Assembly: GCA_032027085.1 (NCBI GenBank)
Contig: JAVSMS010000001.1
Location: 3,697,730-3,761,729 of the forward strand
Reading direction: 5' to 3'
Length of the DNA stretch: 64,000 nt
Source of the DNA: Pseudorhodoplanes sp.
GTDB lineage: Bacteria; Pseudomonadota; Alphaproteobacteria; Rhizobiales; Xanthobacteraceae
Shown: positions 34,850 through 42,543 of the stretch, piece by piece
Layout: each line of letters starts with the position of its first letter
How positions within the stretch are numbered: the stretch's first letter is position 1
Translations under genes and position numbers: made by a program
Notes under the pieces: generated by a model
Told to the model about the DNA's origin: nothing
The model's input: only the letters and a program-made list of their open reading frames with translations
Databases searched by the model: none

Positions 34850-35533
34850 ATGACGCTCTTTTTCGTGCTGGACCTGACCGCCCTCGCCGTCTTCGTCGGT
34901 GCCTGGATCGTCTACGCCATCATGCTGGAATGGACGCCGCATGGGCGCAACGGCCTCAATGCCCGGATGGACACCTATCGCGACGCATGGATGTTCCGCA
35001 TGCTCGAGCGCGAGATGCGCATGCTGGACGGACAAATCATGGCCTCCCTGCAGAACGGGACCGCGTTCTTCGCCTCGACATCGCTGCTGGCGATTGGCGG
35101 CGCGCTGACGCTATTACGCTCGCCGGACGAATTGCTGACGGTCGTCGCGTCGCTTCCGCTCGGCATGCCAACCTCGCGCATCCTCTGGGAGATCAAAACC
35201 ATCGGGCTGGTTGTGATCTTCATCTATGCCTTTTTCAAATTTGCCTGGTGTTATCGCCTGTACAATTACGTGGCGATCATGATCGGGGCAATGCCGCCTT
35301 TCAACGACAAGGACTCGGCGGAAGCGAAGGCGCACGCCACGCGCACCGGAAAATTATGCGAATCCGCCGGCCGCCATTTCAACCGCGGACAGCGCGCATT
35401 TTTCTTCGCGCTGGGTTATCTCGGCTGGTTTGTGAGTGCGTGGTTGTTTATGGCCACGACCGCCGCGGTGGTGCTGGTGATGTGGCAGCGGCAATTCACG
35501 TCTGATGCTCGCACAGCCATGTCCGCTGGCTGA
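34850..35533 (+). CDS. DUF599 membrane protein
   Basis: 227 residues from ATG 34850, with AGGAG five bases upstream. Four membrane segments (LTALAVFVGAWIVYAIML, FFASTSLLAIGGALTLL, IWEIKTIGLVVIFIYAFF-type, GYLGWFVSAWLFMATTAAVV). The family signature FFASTSLLAIGG and the loop FKFAWCYRLYNYVAIMIGA are visible. Function unknown; common in Bradyrhizobium and relatives. Confidence 0.88.
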   Translation: MTLFFVLDLTALAVFVGAWIVYAIMLEWTPHGRNGLNARMDTYRDAWMFRMLEREMRMLDGQIMASLQNGTAFFASTSLLAIGGALTLLRSPDELLTVVASLPLGMPTSRILWEIKTIGLVVIFIYAFFKFAWCYRLYNYVAIMIGAMPPFNDKDSAEAKAHATRTGKLCESAGRHFNRGQRAFFFALGYLGWFVSAWLFMATTAAVVLVMWQRQFTSDARTAMSAG

Positions 35534-35560
35534 GTAGGCTGAGTAGCCGTGTAGCCGTGA

Positions 35561-35580
35561 GGCGGCAGCGAGCTGCCGCC
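35561..35580. repeat. perfect hairpin between convergent genes
   Basis: An 8-base-pair stem GGCGGCAG / CTGCCGCC with a 4-base loop lies between the DUF599 gene and the 34-residue gene. No T tract on either side; it may still act as a transcription block. Confidence 0.5.
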
Positions 35581-35598
35581 CGAGGCTGCACTGAAATC

Positions 35599-35703
35599 TT
35601 ACATCAGGTAAAAGATCGCGAAGATTGCGACCACAATCAACGTGGCGCCGGTCCAAACCAGCGTCGACAACGTACTTTCTTGTCCGGTTTCGGGAGTGGC
35701 CAT
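35599..35703 (-). CDS. 34-residue single-pass membrane protein
   Basis: Starts at ATG 35703 with AGGAGG five bases upstream, the best ribosome site in this stretch. The protein opens MATPETGQESTLSTL and then has one membrane helix (VWTGATLIVVAIFAIFYL). Too short for standard gene finders. A TATAAT box and a 22-base palindrome lie upstream (35795-35825), which supports real, regulated expression. Function unknown. Confidence 0.65.
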   Translation of the reverse strand: MATPETGQESTLSTLVWTGATLIVVAIFAIFYLM

Positions 35704-35794
35704 GAAAGCCTCCTGTTGCCTTACCCATCGGTCAGGCCACCGGTTCGGCTTCCTGGAACGTGCAACCGGAAGCATCCGGCGGGCATGTTTTTAA

Positions 35795-35825
35795 CATTAT
35801 ACAACTTTCGTTCTAGAACGAAAGT
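35795..35825 (-). promoter_or_regulatory. promoter with palindromic operator before the 34-residue protein gene
   Basis: On the minus strand a perfect TATAAT (35795-35800) is preceded by a perfect 22-base palindrome (35804-35825, half-site ACTTTCGTTCT). The palindrome covers the -35 to -15 zone, which is typical for repression. The gene start lies about 90 bases downstream. Confidence 0.6.
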
Positions 35826-35866
35826 CTAAAACGATGACGGAGCCTTTTAGCAATTACTTCAACCCC

Positions 35867-36034
35867 TTAGCTAAGGGATAACGACACCCAGACGGCAGAA
35901 ATCACCACCGCGGCAAGTCCACCGGCCAAAGCAAGCAGGATTCGCTCAGCCTGCTCATGGACCGCACCCGCCTCGTCCTCGATTTCAACGGCGCGTGCTT
36001 GTGGATTGAATTCAGGCTGACCATCGAGCGGCAT
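35867..36034 (-). CDS. 55-residue single-pass membrane protein
   Basis: Starts at ATG 36034 (GGGGAAC eight bases upstream), opening MPLDGQPEFNPQARAVEIED. An acidic N-terminus is followed by one membrane helix (RILLALAGGLAAVVISAVWV). The TAA lies in a perfect CCCTTAGCTAAGGG palindrome (35864-35877). No homologue recalled with certainty. Coding is supported by composition and the ribosome site only. Confidence 0.5.
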   Translation of the reverse strand: MPLDGQPEFNPQARAVEIEDEAGAVHEQAERILLALAGGLAAVVISAVWVSLSLS

Positions 36035-36112
36035 TGGACACGTTCCCCGCGACCCGATCCAATCTTGCTCTGAAGTGATTGCTTTTGCGTAAGCAGGGCG
36101 AACGGAGCCTTG

Positions 36113-36943
36113 TCAGCGCCGACAATCCGACGTGTCGCAGGCGACCGGATGAGGACCGGGCAGAAATTCCGACATGCGGCCGGTCAGCCAGTAAACCAGA
36201 ATGCCGATCCATTCATGCACGGCGGCGTCCGTGCGCGCCAGGCCGCCTGCGACGCTGCGAAACGGCGTCCACAAATCCTCCGCGCCGTCCGTGCGCCAGT
36301 CGACCGGAAAAGCCTCGACCGGAAAATCCGCCGCGCGGAACACCCCGACCGAACGCGGCATGTGATGCGCGGAGGTCACCAGCAGCCAGCGCGAGCCGGG
36401 CCTGGGCTTCACCATGTCGCGGGTGAGCGCCGCATTCTCCGCCGTGGTACGCGAGCGATCTTCCAGGATGATGCGCTCCGGCGCGATCCCGAAACTCTCC
36501 AATATCCGGCGCACGAACTGCGCCTCGCTCGGTCCGCCGGGAATGAGGCTGGCATTGCCGCCGCTGAATACGATCGGGATCGACGGAAAGCGCCGCGCCA
36601 ATTCGGCGATGATGGTCAGGCGCTCGGCCGATTCATTGAGCGCGGGTTCGCCGCGCGCTTGCGAGTTTGACGGACTGATGCTGCCGCCGAGAACGACAAT
36701 GCCATCCGGCGCGCCGCGCGCGGCATCCCATTTGGGAAACCGCTGCTCCAGGGGAAAGATGAGCCAATTGCCGGCCGGCCCCAGTCCGAACACGACGATC
36801 AACGCCAGCGCGGCGACGAGCAGGGCCTTGCCGATTTTGGCGAAGCGGGTCGCCATCAGCAGAATGCCGACCAGCATCATCAGGAAGAACAGATTGGACG
36901 GTTGCGTGAAAAACGCGAACAGCTTGGACGTGACAAACAGCAT
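36113..36943 (-). CDS. YdcF/ElyC family (DUF218) membrane protein
   Basis: 276 residues from ATG 36943. Two N-terminal membrane helices (SNLFFLMMLVGILLMATRF, ALLVAALALIVVFGLG) precede a periplasmic DUF218 domain with IVVLGGSISP, IVFSGGNAS, ERIILEDRSRTTAENA and WLLVTSAHHMPRSVGVF. ElyC, the E. coli relative, affects use of the undecaprenyl lipid carrier during cell-wall synthesis. Followed on the plus side by queuosine genes; no operon evident. Confidence 0.9.
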   Translation of the reverse strand: MLFVTSKLFAFFTQPSNLFFLMMLVGILLMATRFAKIGKALLVAALALIVVFGLGPAGNWLIFPLEQRFPKWDAARGAPDGIVVLGGSISPSNSQARGEPALNESAERLTIIAELARRFPSIPIVFSGGNASLIPGGPSEAQFVRRILESFGIAPERIILEDRSRTTAENAALTRDMVKPRPGSRWLLVTSAHHMPRSVGVFRAADFPVEAFPVDWRTDGAEDLWTPFRSVAGGLARTDAAVHEWIGILVYWLTGRMSEFLPGPHPVACDTSDCRR

Positions 36944-36984
36944 GGCCGTCCCCTGTCCTATCCCCCGCGCGGCCTCGCCGCGGA

Positions 36985-37554
36985 TCAAGCCGGCATCAGG
37001 CCGATCCGCTCGTCACGCCTGCGCAGCAGCGCGATCAGCGGAATTGACAGCAACACCATCCAGGATTTGCCGACGACCTGACCGGCAAGGAATTCCAGCG
37101 AGCCGAAAGCAAGCCAGAGAAAGACGATGGAGTCGACGACAAGCCCGACGATGCTGGAGGCGATGACCGCAAAAACCAGGCGGCGGCGCGCCAGCGGCGT
37201 GTAGACGACAAGATCCGCAAGCTCGGACATCAGGAAGGCGGTCGCCGATGCGGCGATCAAGGCGGCCGGCGCGAACAACCCGGACAAGGCCGCGCCGGCG
37301 AGGATCGCGGCGATGGATGCGGCAATGCCCAGGCGCCGCTGCAGCAGGTCCCGCAGCACAAAGGAAGCGCCGATCATCAGCACGCCGGACGGCGCGAGCA
37401 ATCCGGGGGCGACCGGAATGAGGCATGGCGCGTCCGGCCTGCAGACCGTGCCGACATTCAGGATCATCCAGTTCGCCGCCGGCACGGTGAGACAGAAGAG
37501 GACCAGGAAAATCAGCCCTTCGATCCAGCGGCGCCATTCCAGCTTTCTCGTCAC
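36985..37554 (-). CDS. VUT family queuosine-precursor transporter
   Basis: 189 residues from GTG 37554, overlapping the queC stop as GTGA, so the two are translationally coupled. Six hydrophobic segments. The YhhQ/VUT features are [29 protein letters not shown] and [18 protein letters not shown]. Family members import the queuosine precursors preQ0/preQ1. Coupling with queC strongly supports a role in 7-deazaguanine supply. Confidence 0.9.
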   Translation of the reverse strand: MTRKLEWRRWIEGLIFLVLFCLTVPAANWMILNVGTVCRPDAPCLIPVAPGLLAPSGVLMIGASFVLRDLLQRRLGIAASIAAILAGAALSGLFAPAALIAASATAFLMSELADLVVYTPLARRRLVFAVIASSIVGLVVDSIVFLWLAFGSLEFLAGQVVGKSWMVLLSIPLIALLRRRDERIGLMPA

Positions 37555-38264
37555 GTCTTGCGATCCTCTACAAATTTCCACCAGCCCTCCGCCCGCAGCC
37601 GGCAGGCCGGACAGTCGCCGCAGCCATAGCCCCAATCCTGGCGCCGCGAACGGTCGCCCAGATAGCAGCTATGGGTGTCCTCGACGATGACATCGAGAAA
37701 CGCCTGACCGCCGATCTCGCGCGCGAGCGCAAAGGTCCCCGCCTTGTCGATCCACATCAGCGGCGTGTGCAGGACGAAACGACGGTCCATGCCGAGCGAC
37801 AACGCAAGCTGGACGGCCTTGACCGTGTCGTCCCGGCAGTCGGGATAGCCGGAATAATCGGTCTCGCACATGCCCGCAACCAGATGTTTGGCGCCGCGCC
37901 GATAGGCCACGGCGCCGGCAAACGTGAAGAAGATGAGGTTGCGGCCGGGAACGAAGGTGGTCGGCAGGCCACTCTCCGACATCTCGATGGCGATGTCCCG
38001 GGTCAGCGCCGTTTCGGACACCTCGCCCAGCGCATCGAGGCGAATGAGATGATCCTCGCCGAACCGGCGTTTCCACGCTGGATCGAGCGCGGCGACCGCA
38101 TCCCGGATGCGCGGGCGCAGATCCAGTTCAATGCGGTGGCGCTGGCCGTAGTCGAATCCAATGGTTTCCACCTGCGCGAAGCGCTGCAGCGCCCAGGCGA
38201 GACAGACGGTGGAATCCTGCCCGCCCGAGAACAGCACCAGCGCCTTGTCATCCCGGAGTGTCAA
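37551..38264 (-). CDS. queC: 7-cyano-7-deazaguanine synthase QueC
   Basis: 237 residues from TTG 38264 (TAGG ahead), eight bases after the aldo-keto reductase stop; no ATG fits. P-loop SGGQDST (13-19), [13 protein letters not shown], and a C-terminal zinc site with four Cys (CYLGD ... GCGDCPAC). It converts 7-carboxy-7-deazaguanine to preQ0 with ATP and ammonia, a step toward queuosine in tRNA. An ATP-dependent enzyme in the cytoplasm. queD, queE and folE are not in the window. Confidence 0.95.
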   Translation of the reverse strand: MTLRDDKALVLFSGGQDSTVCLAWALQRFAQVETIGFDYGQRHRIELDLRPRIRDAVAALDPAWKRRFGEDHLIRLDALGEVSETALTRDIAIEMSESGLPTTFVPGRNLIFFTFAGAVAYRRGAKHLVAGMCETDYSGYPDCRDDTVKAVQLALSLGMDRRFVLHTPLMWIDKAGTFALAREIGGQAFLDVIVEDTHSCYLGDRSRRQDWGYGCGDCPACRLRAEGWWKFVEDRKT

Positions 38265-38271
38265 CGGCGGC

Positions 38272-39093
38272 CTAATCCCATTGCGGCGACCACGCCCAGT
38301 CAACGATGCGGCCATCCGGCCGCGCTAGCGCACCGATCTGCGCCATTTCCTCGTCGCTCAGTTCGAAATCGAAGATGTTGATATTCTCGCTCAGCCGCTC
38401 GACCCGGCTGGTGCGCGGAATGACGCCGATGCCCCGCTGCACCAGATAGCGCAGCGACACCTGCGCGGCGCTCTTGCCATGCGCCTTGCCGATGCGCGCC
38501 AGCACCGCGTCATACTTCGCGCTGCCGCGCGCGATCGGCGCATAGGCAACCACCGCCATGTCGAGCGCACGGCAGGCGGCGATCACTTTCGACTGGTCGA
38601 GAAAAGGATGCATCTCGATTTGGTTGCAGACCAGACGTTGCTCAGCGAGACGATCCGCCTGCTCAAGCAGAGCTACGGTGTAGTTCGACACGCCGATCTG
38701 ACGGGCCAGGCCGTCGCGCTTCACCCCGACCAGTGCGTCGATGGTGTCCTTGAGCGGCACCTCCTTGTTCGGCCAGTGCAGCAGCAGAAGATCGATTTCG
38801 CCAAGGCGCAATTGTCCGACGCTGTCCTTGACCGAACGTTCGAGCGCACGCGGTGCCAGATTCTCCGGCGACACCTTGGTGACGACAAACACCTCTTCGC
38901 GCTTGATGCCGGAGGCGCGCACGCCCTCACCCACCTCGCGCTCGTTGCCATACATCTGCGCGGTGTCGAAATGCCGGTAGCCGAGCTTGATGGCCTGCTG
39001 CACCAGACGGGCGCAGTCGCGTCCGCGCAACTCGAACGTGCCGAGTCCGACCGCGGGAATGCGCACGCCCTTGGCTTCGACGAAGGCAACCAT
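38272..39093 (-). CDS. aldo/keto reductase
   Basis: 273 residues, an (alpha/beta)8 barrel using NADPH. The catalytic tetrad can be read: Asp and Tyr in [10 protein letters not shown], Lys in VVTKVSP, His in [18 protein letters not shown] and the cofactor end [13 protein letters not shown] are typical of AKR5-like 2,5-diketo-gluconate reductase relatives. Substrate undetermined. Directly upstream of queC, same strand. Confidence 0.93.
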   Translation of the reverse strand: MVAFVEAKGVRIPAVGLGTFELRGRDCARLVQQAIKLGYRHFDTAQMYGNEREVGEGVRASGIKREEVFVVTKVSPENLAPRALERSVKDSVGQLRLGEIDLLLLHWPNKEVPLKDTIDALVGVKRDGLARQIGVSNYTVALLEQADRLAEQRLVCNQIEMHPFLDQSKVIAACRALDMAVVAYAPIARGSAKYDAVLARIGKAHGKSAAQVSLRYLVQRGIGVIPRTSRVERLSENINIFDFELSDEEMAQIGALARPDGRIVDWAWSPQWD

Positions 39094-39165
39094 GCCTATC
39101 CCTCGCTGAATGAGGCCGACACAATGCCGGGCCGCCAGCGCCCTGCCAACCGATCTGCCGGCAGA

Positions 39166-39519
39166 TCAGCCCGGCTGTTTCGCCGGACCCAACACCGCGA
39201 AGGCGAGATCGGGCGCGCTGTCGATCAGCTTCAGCAAAGCGCGCGCCGGGCCGCGCGGGACGCGCTTGCCCTGCTCCCAGTTGCGCACGGTTTCCAGCGG
39301 CACGCCGATACGGGCGGCGAATTCGGCCTGGGTCAGCCTGGTCGCGGCGCGGATGGCACGGGCATAAGCCGCATCATCCATGACCGGCGGCGCCTTTGAG
39401 GCTCCAAAATGCGGAAGCTCTCGCAGGTTCGAGACATCACGTTCCAGCCCGCCGGGCAGGATTTCGACGATGCGTCCGTCGGCCTTCAGGCGCAGCCGCA
39501 AGTCCGGTTTGCGTTCCAT
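39166..39519 (-). CDS. Xre-type helix-turn-helix regulator
   Basis: 117 residues from ATG 39519. An N-terminal beta-rich region (LRLRLKADGRIVEILPGG) is followed by an HTH_3 domain with LTQAEFAARIGVPLETVRNWEQGKRVP, close to NadS/HigA-type antitoxin or repressor folds. No toxin gene is adjacent, so it may be a stand-alone regulator. A 24-base palindrome (39583-39606) lies about 65 bases upstream of its start. Confidence 0.85.
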   Translation of the reverse strand: MERKPDLRLRLKADGRIVEILPGGLERDVSNLRELPHFGASKAPPVMDDAAYARAIRAATRLTQAEFAARIGVPLETVRNWEQGKRVPRGPARALLKLIDSAPDLAFAVLGPAKQPG

Positions 39520-39582
39520 GCCCCGAAGGTTACCCGATTCGGTCAATGCACCCTTAACGGGGATAACGAGGCGATTCGATCA

Positions 39583-39606
39583 GCCAATGGCTGATCAGCC
39601 ATTGGC
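39583..39606. repeat. perfect 24-base palindrome upstream of the Xre gene
   Basis: Half-site GCCAATGGCTGA reads identically on both strands. It spans the stop codon of the thioesterase gene and the promoter zone of the Xre gene. It could be the regulator's own operator or a transcription-end hairpin; no T tract follows. Confidence 0.6.
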
Positions 39607-40032
39607 CGAGATGACGAGCGCCTCGGCCCGCGCCCTGAACTCGGCCGGAAACGACGTTGCACGCCGCGCTTTGGTGTCGAGATGCACGGCGGTGAGTATG
39701 GTGGTCGCGGCGATCTCGTCGGTGTCGGTCCTGCGCATCTCGTGCGTGAAGCGGATCACGCGGTCCTTGATCTCCAGAATGGCGGAATAAATGGTGACAA
39801 TATCGCCAGCCATCAATTCCTTCCTGTAGGCGATGTTCTGCTCGACCGCTGCAAAGCCGCGATCGTGTGCGCGCAGAAAGGCCGGATCGAGACCGAGCAT
39901 GGCAAAGAAATTCCACGTCGCCTCGTCGAATTTGCCGACATACCACATGACATTCATGTGACCCATGTGATCGCAATGCCAGGGATAGACGGCGCCGCGA
40001 TAGGTCAGCAGCGGTTCGGGCATGTTGCTCAC
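39595..40032 (-). CDS. acyl-CoA thioesterase, YbgC/4-HBT hot-dog type
   Basis: 145 residues. 4-HBT signature: [22 protein letters not shown], with Asp in the active-site region, then [15 protein letters not shown] and IRFTHEM. It starts at GTG 40032, overlapping the ivd stop as GTGA, or at ATG 40023. Coupling to ivd suggests it releases or recycles an acyl-CoA of leucine catabolism, but the substrate is unproven. Confidence 0.88.
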   Translation of the reverse strand: MSNMPEPLLTYRGAVYPWHCDHMGHMNVMWYVGKFDEATWNFFAMLGLDPAFLRAHDRGFAAVEQNIAYRKELMAGDIVTIYSAILEIKDRVIRFTHEMRRTDTDEIAATTILTAVHLDTKARRATSFPAEFRARAEALVISANG

Positions 40033-41201
40033 TTCGTCTTTTCAAAAATCTCGCGCCCGATCAGCATGCGGCGGATCTCGCTGGTGCCGGCGCCGATCTC
40101 GTAGAGCTTGGCGTCCCGCAGCAGGCGTCCGGCAGGAAATTCGTTGATATAGCCGTTGCCGCCCAGCGTCTGGATCGCCTCCAGCGCCGTTTGCGTCGCC
40201 TTCTCGGACGCGAACAGGATCGCGCCTGCTGCGTCCTCGCGCGTGGTACGGCCTTCGTCGCAGGCCTTGGCCACCGCGTACACGTAAGACTTGGCCGCAT
40301 TCATGTTCACATACATGTCGGCGAGCTTGCCCTGGATAAGCTGGAAGCGTCCGATCGGCTGGCCGAATTGCTTGCGATCATGCACATAAGGGATGACCAG
40401 ATCGATCGCCGCCTGCATCAGCCCGAGCGGGCCCGCGGCCAGCACCACGCGCTCGTAGTCGAGGCCGGACATCAGCACATTGACGCCGTTGCCGACCGCG
40501 CCCAGTACATTCTCTTCCGGCACTTCGCAATCCTGGAATACGATCTCGCCGGTATCGGAGCCGCGCATGCCGAGCTTGTCGAGTTTCTGCGCGGTGGAGA
40601 AACCCTTGAACTTCTTCTCCACGATGAAAGCGGTGATGCCGCGCGCGCCGGCGGTGGCGTCGGTCTTGGCATAAACAACGATGGTGTCCGCCAAAGGCCC
40701 GTTGGTGATCCACATTTTCGAGCCGTTGAGAATGTAGTTTTTGCCCTTCTTGTCGGCGCGCGTGCGCATCGACACGACGTCGGAGCCGGCGCCCGGCTCC
40801 GACATCGCCAACGCGCCGACATGCGCGCCGGACATCAGCTTGGGCAGGTAGCGCTTCTTCTGGTCGGGCGTGCCGTTGCGGCGGATCTGGTTCACGCAGA
40901 GATTGGAATGCGCGCCGTAAGAAAGGCCCACCGAGCCGGAGGCGCGGGAGATTTCCTCCATCGCCACGCAATGTTCGAGATAGCCGAGCCCCGTGCCGCC
41001 CCATTTTTCCTCGACGGTGATGCCAAGCAATCCGAGCTCGCCGAGCTTGGGCCAGAGGTCGCGGGGAAATTCATTCTTGCGATCGATGTCGTCGGCGCGC
41101 GGCGCGATCTTCGCCTGCGCAAAGCGGCGCACCGTGTCGCGCAGCATGTCGACATCCTCGCCCAAGCCGAAATCAAACCCGGTCCAGACATTCGACGTCA
41201 T
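40029..41201 (-). CDS. ivd: isovaleryl-CoA dehydrogenase
   Basis: 390 residues, the normal size. Acyl-CoA dehydrogenase signatures: [51 protein letters not shown], the Glu base in [15 protein letters not shown] (near 250), and the isovaleryl-typical [23 protein letters not shown]. It oxidises isovaleryl-CoA to 3-methylcrotonyl-CoA, feeding MccAB. Upstream lies an inverted repeat at 41232-41286. Confidence 0.93.
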   Translation of the reverse strand: MTSNVWTGFDFGLGEDVDMLRDTVRRFAQAKIAPRADDIDRKNEFPRDLWPKLGELGLLGITVEEKWGGTGLGYLEHCVAMEEISRASGSVGLSYGAHSNLCVNQIRRNGTPDQKKRYLPKLMSGAHVGALAMSEPGAGSDVVSMRTRADKKGKNYILNGSKMWITNGPLADTIVVYAKTDATAGARGITAFIVEKKFKGFSTAQKLDKLGMRGSDTGEIVFQDCEVPEENVLGAVGNGVNVLMSGLDYERVVLAAGPLGLMQAAIDLVIPYVHDRKQFGQPIGRFQLIQGKLADMYVNMNAAKSYVYAVAKACDEGRTTREDAAGAILFASEKATQTALEAIQTLGGNGYINEFPAGRLLRDAKLYEIGAGTSEIRRMLIGREIFEKTK

Positions 41202-41231
41202 CGAAGCCTCCTGCCGCGTACCTTGTGGAGC

Positions 41232-41286
41232 GGATTTGACATTTGCTCACCGCTCGCCGCGAGTTACATTGGCGAATGTCAAATCC
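41232..41286. repeat. long inverted repeat upstream of ivd
   Basis: Arms GGATTTGACATT (41232-41243) and AATGTCAAATCC (41275-41286), 12 of 12, extendable to 15 with one mismatch, are separated by 31 bases. The arms contain TTGACA-like cores, so it may be a paired operator near the ivd promoter. Confidence 0.5.
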
Positions 41287-41378
41287 AAAGCTCCACCAGG
41301 CCTTTTTGCTAGTGGTTCTTTTAATTCCAACATTTGCATAAGCGTCCGCCAAGGCGGGATGAATTGGACCGCCAGGCA

Positions 41379-41858
41379 CTATACCGCCGGCCGCTCGGGC
41401 GTGTCCGCGGTGTTTTCAAGACAGATCAGGGTGGCCAGCATCTTCGCGATCGGCTTTCGCAGGCCTTTCGCCTCGGCGAACACATCAGCGTCGACGATCG
41501 ACAAGGTCTTGCCGGAGCGCAGAACCTGCGCCGTCGCGAAAAACCGCTCGCCAATTGCCGGCGCCAACAGGTTGATCTTCAACTCAACCGTCAACGGCGA
41601 GGAGCCTGGCGACATCAGCGTGAACGCGGCATAGCCAGCCGCCGAATCCGCAATCGCCGTGGTGACGCCGCCATGCAGGAAGCCGCGCTGCTGACAGAGA
41701 TCGTCGCGATATGGCAATTCAATCGTCACCCGGCCGGGATGCACCTCCGCCAGCCGCGCACCGATCAGGCCCATATAGGCCTGCCGCGCAAAACTCTCGC
41801 GCACCACACGTTCCCAATCAGGATTGCGCGGCTGATAAAGCCGTCCGGCACCGCTCAT
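41379..41858 (-). CDS. PaaI family thioesterase
   Basis: 159 residues with a hot-dog fold: VTIELPYRDDLCQQRGFLHGGVTTAIADSAAGYAA, the active-site GFLHGG typical of PaaI proteins, then SPLTVELKINLLAP. Hydrolyses an acyl-CoA of unknown type. It is divergent from the TetR gene and shares the tandem operator at 41878-41913, so the regulator probably controls it. Confidence 0.88.
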   Translation of the reverse strand: MSGAGRLYQPRNPDWERVVRESFARQAYMGLIGARLAEVHPGRVTIELPYRDDLCQQRGFLHGGVTTAIADSAAGYAAFTLMSPGSSPLTVELKINLLAPAIGERFFATAQVLRSGKTLSIVDADVFAEAKGLRKPIAKMLATLICLENTADTPERPAV

Positions 41859-41877
41859 TGTGCTTCCCGCTCAAATC

Positions 41878-41913
41878 CATACGTTACCGTATGTTGACAT
41901 ACGCGACCGTATG
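41878..41913. promoter_or_regulatory. tandem TetR-type operators between thioesterase and regulator genes
   Basis: Two copies of CATACG-N4-CGTATG at 41878-41893 and 41898-41913. They are identical except in the spacer, and centres are 20 bases apart (two helical turns). Placed between the two divergent starts. Confidence 0.75.
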
Positions 41914-41949
41914 GCGGAAAGTCGATTTTGTCAAGTTGCGGCGGGGCGC

Positions 41950-42540
41950 ATGGGGAAAACCGGCAAAACGGCAGAGCCGAAGCAGGAGCGGCTGGATGCG
42001 GCCGCCTGGGTTGCGGCAGCCTTGGAAGCCTTGGCTGACGGCGGCGTGGACAGCGTGCGGGTGGAGCCGCTGGCGAAGACGCTGAAGGTGACCAAGGGCA
42101 GCTTCTATTGGCATTTCACCGATCGCCGCGCCCTGCTCGACGCCATGCTGGTCCATTGGGCCGAGGGCCGCATCGCCGCGATCCGCGAACAGGTTTCCGG
42201 CGAAAAGGCGGGGCAGAATTCTCCGACCGTGATCCTGCTGCGTCTTGCTGACCTCTATACGCGGCATGGCAATACGCGGGGGCTGGCGATCGAACTCGCC
42301 ATCCGCGCCTTCGCGCGCCGGGACGAAGGCGCCGCCAAGGCGGTGCGCGATGTGGACACCGAGCGTCTGACGCATGTGACGGCCTTGTTCGAGAAGCTGG
42401 GCTGGCCGGCGAAGGACGCACAGGCCCGCGCCATCCTTTTCTACAGCTATCTGTTCGGCCAGAGTCTTCTGGACAGCAGGGTCGTCACGCCGGCGACGAT
42501 CGATATCGCGATTGAGATGCTGCTTGCACCACCGGGCTGA
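41950..42540 (+). CDS. TetR/AcrR family transcriptional regulator
   Basis: 196 residues from ATG 41950 (GCGGGGCGC ahead). The N-terminal helix-turn-helix reads VEPLAKTLKVTKGSFYWHFTDRRALLDAM, the hallmark of the family. The C-terminal ligand domain is all-helical (LAIELAIRAFARRDEGAAK). It probably binds the CATACG operators just upstream, repressing itself and the PaaI thioesterase; an acyl-CoA-type ligand is only a guess. Convergent with mgtE. Confidence 0.92.
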   Translation: MGKTGKTAEPKQERLDAAAWVAAALEALADGGVDSVRVEPLAKTLKVTKGSFYWHFTDRRALLDAMLVHWAEGRIAAIREQVSGEKAGQNSPTVILLRLADLYTRHGNTRGLAIELAIRAFARRDEGAAKAVRDVDTERLTHVTALFEKLGWPAKDAQARAILFYSYLFGQSLLDSRVVTPATIDIAIEMLLAPPG

Positions 42541-42543
42541 GAG

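Noticed and set aside
35864-35877. CCCTTAGCTAAGGG palindrome as terminator
   Set aside because: No loop and no T tract; kept only as part of the 55-residue gene end.
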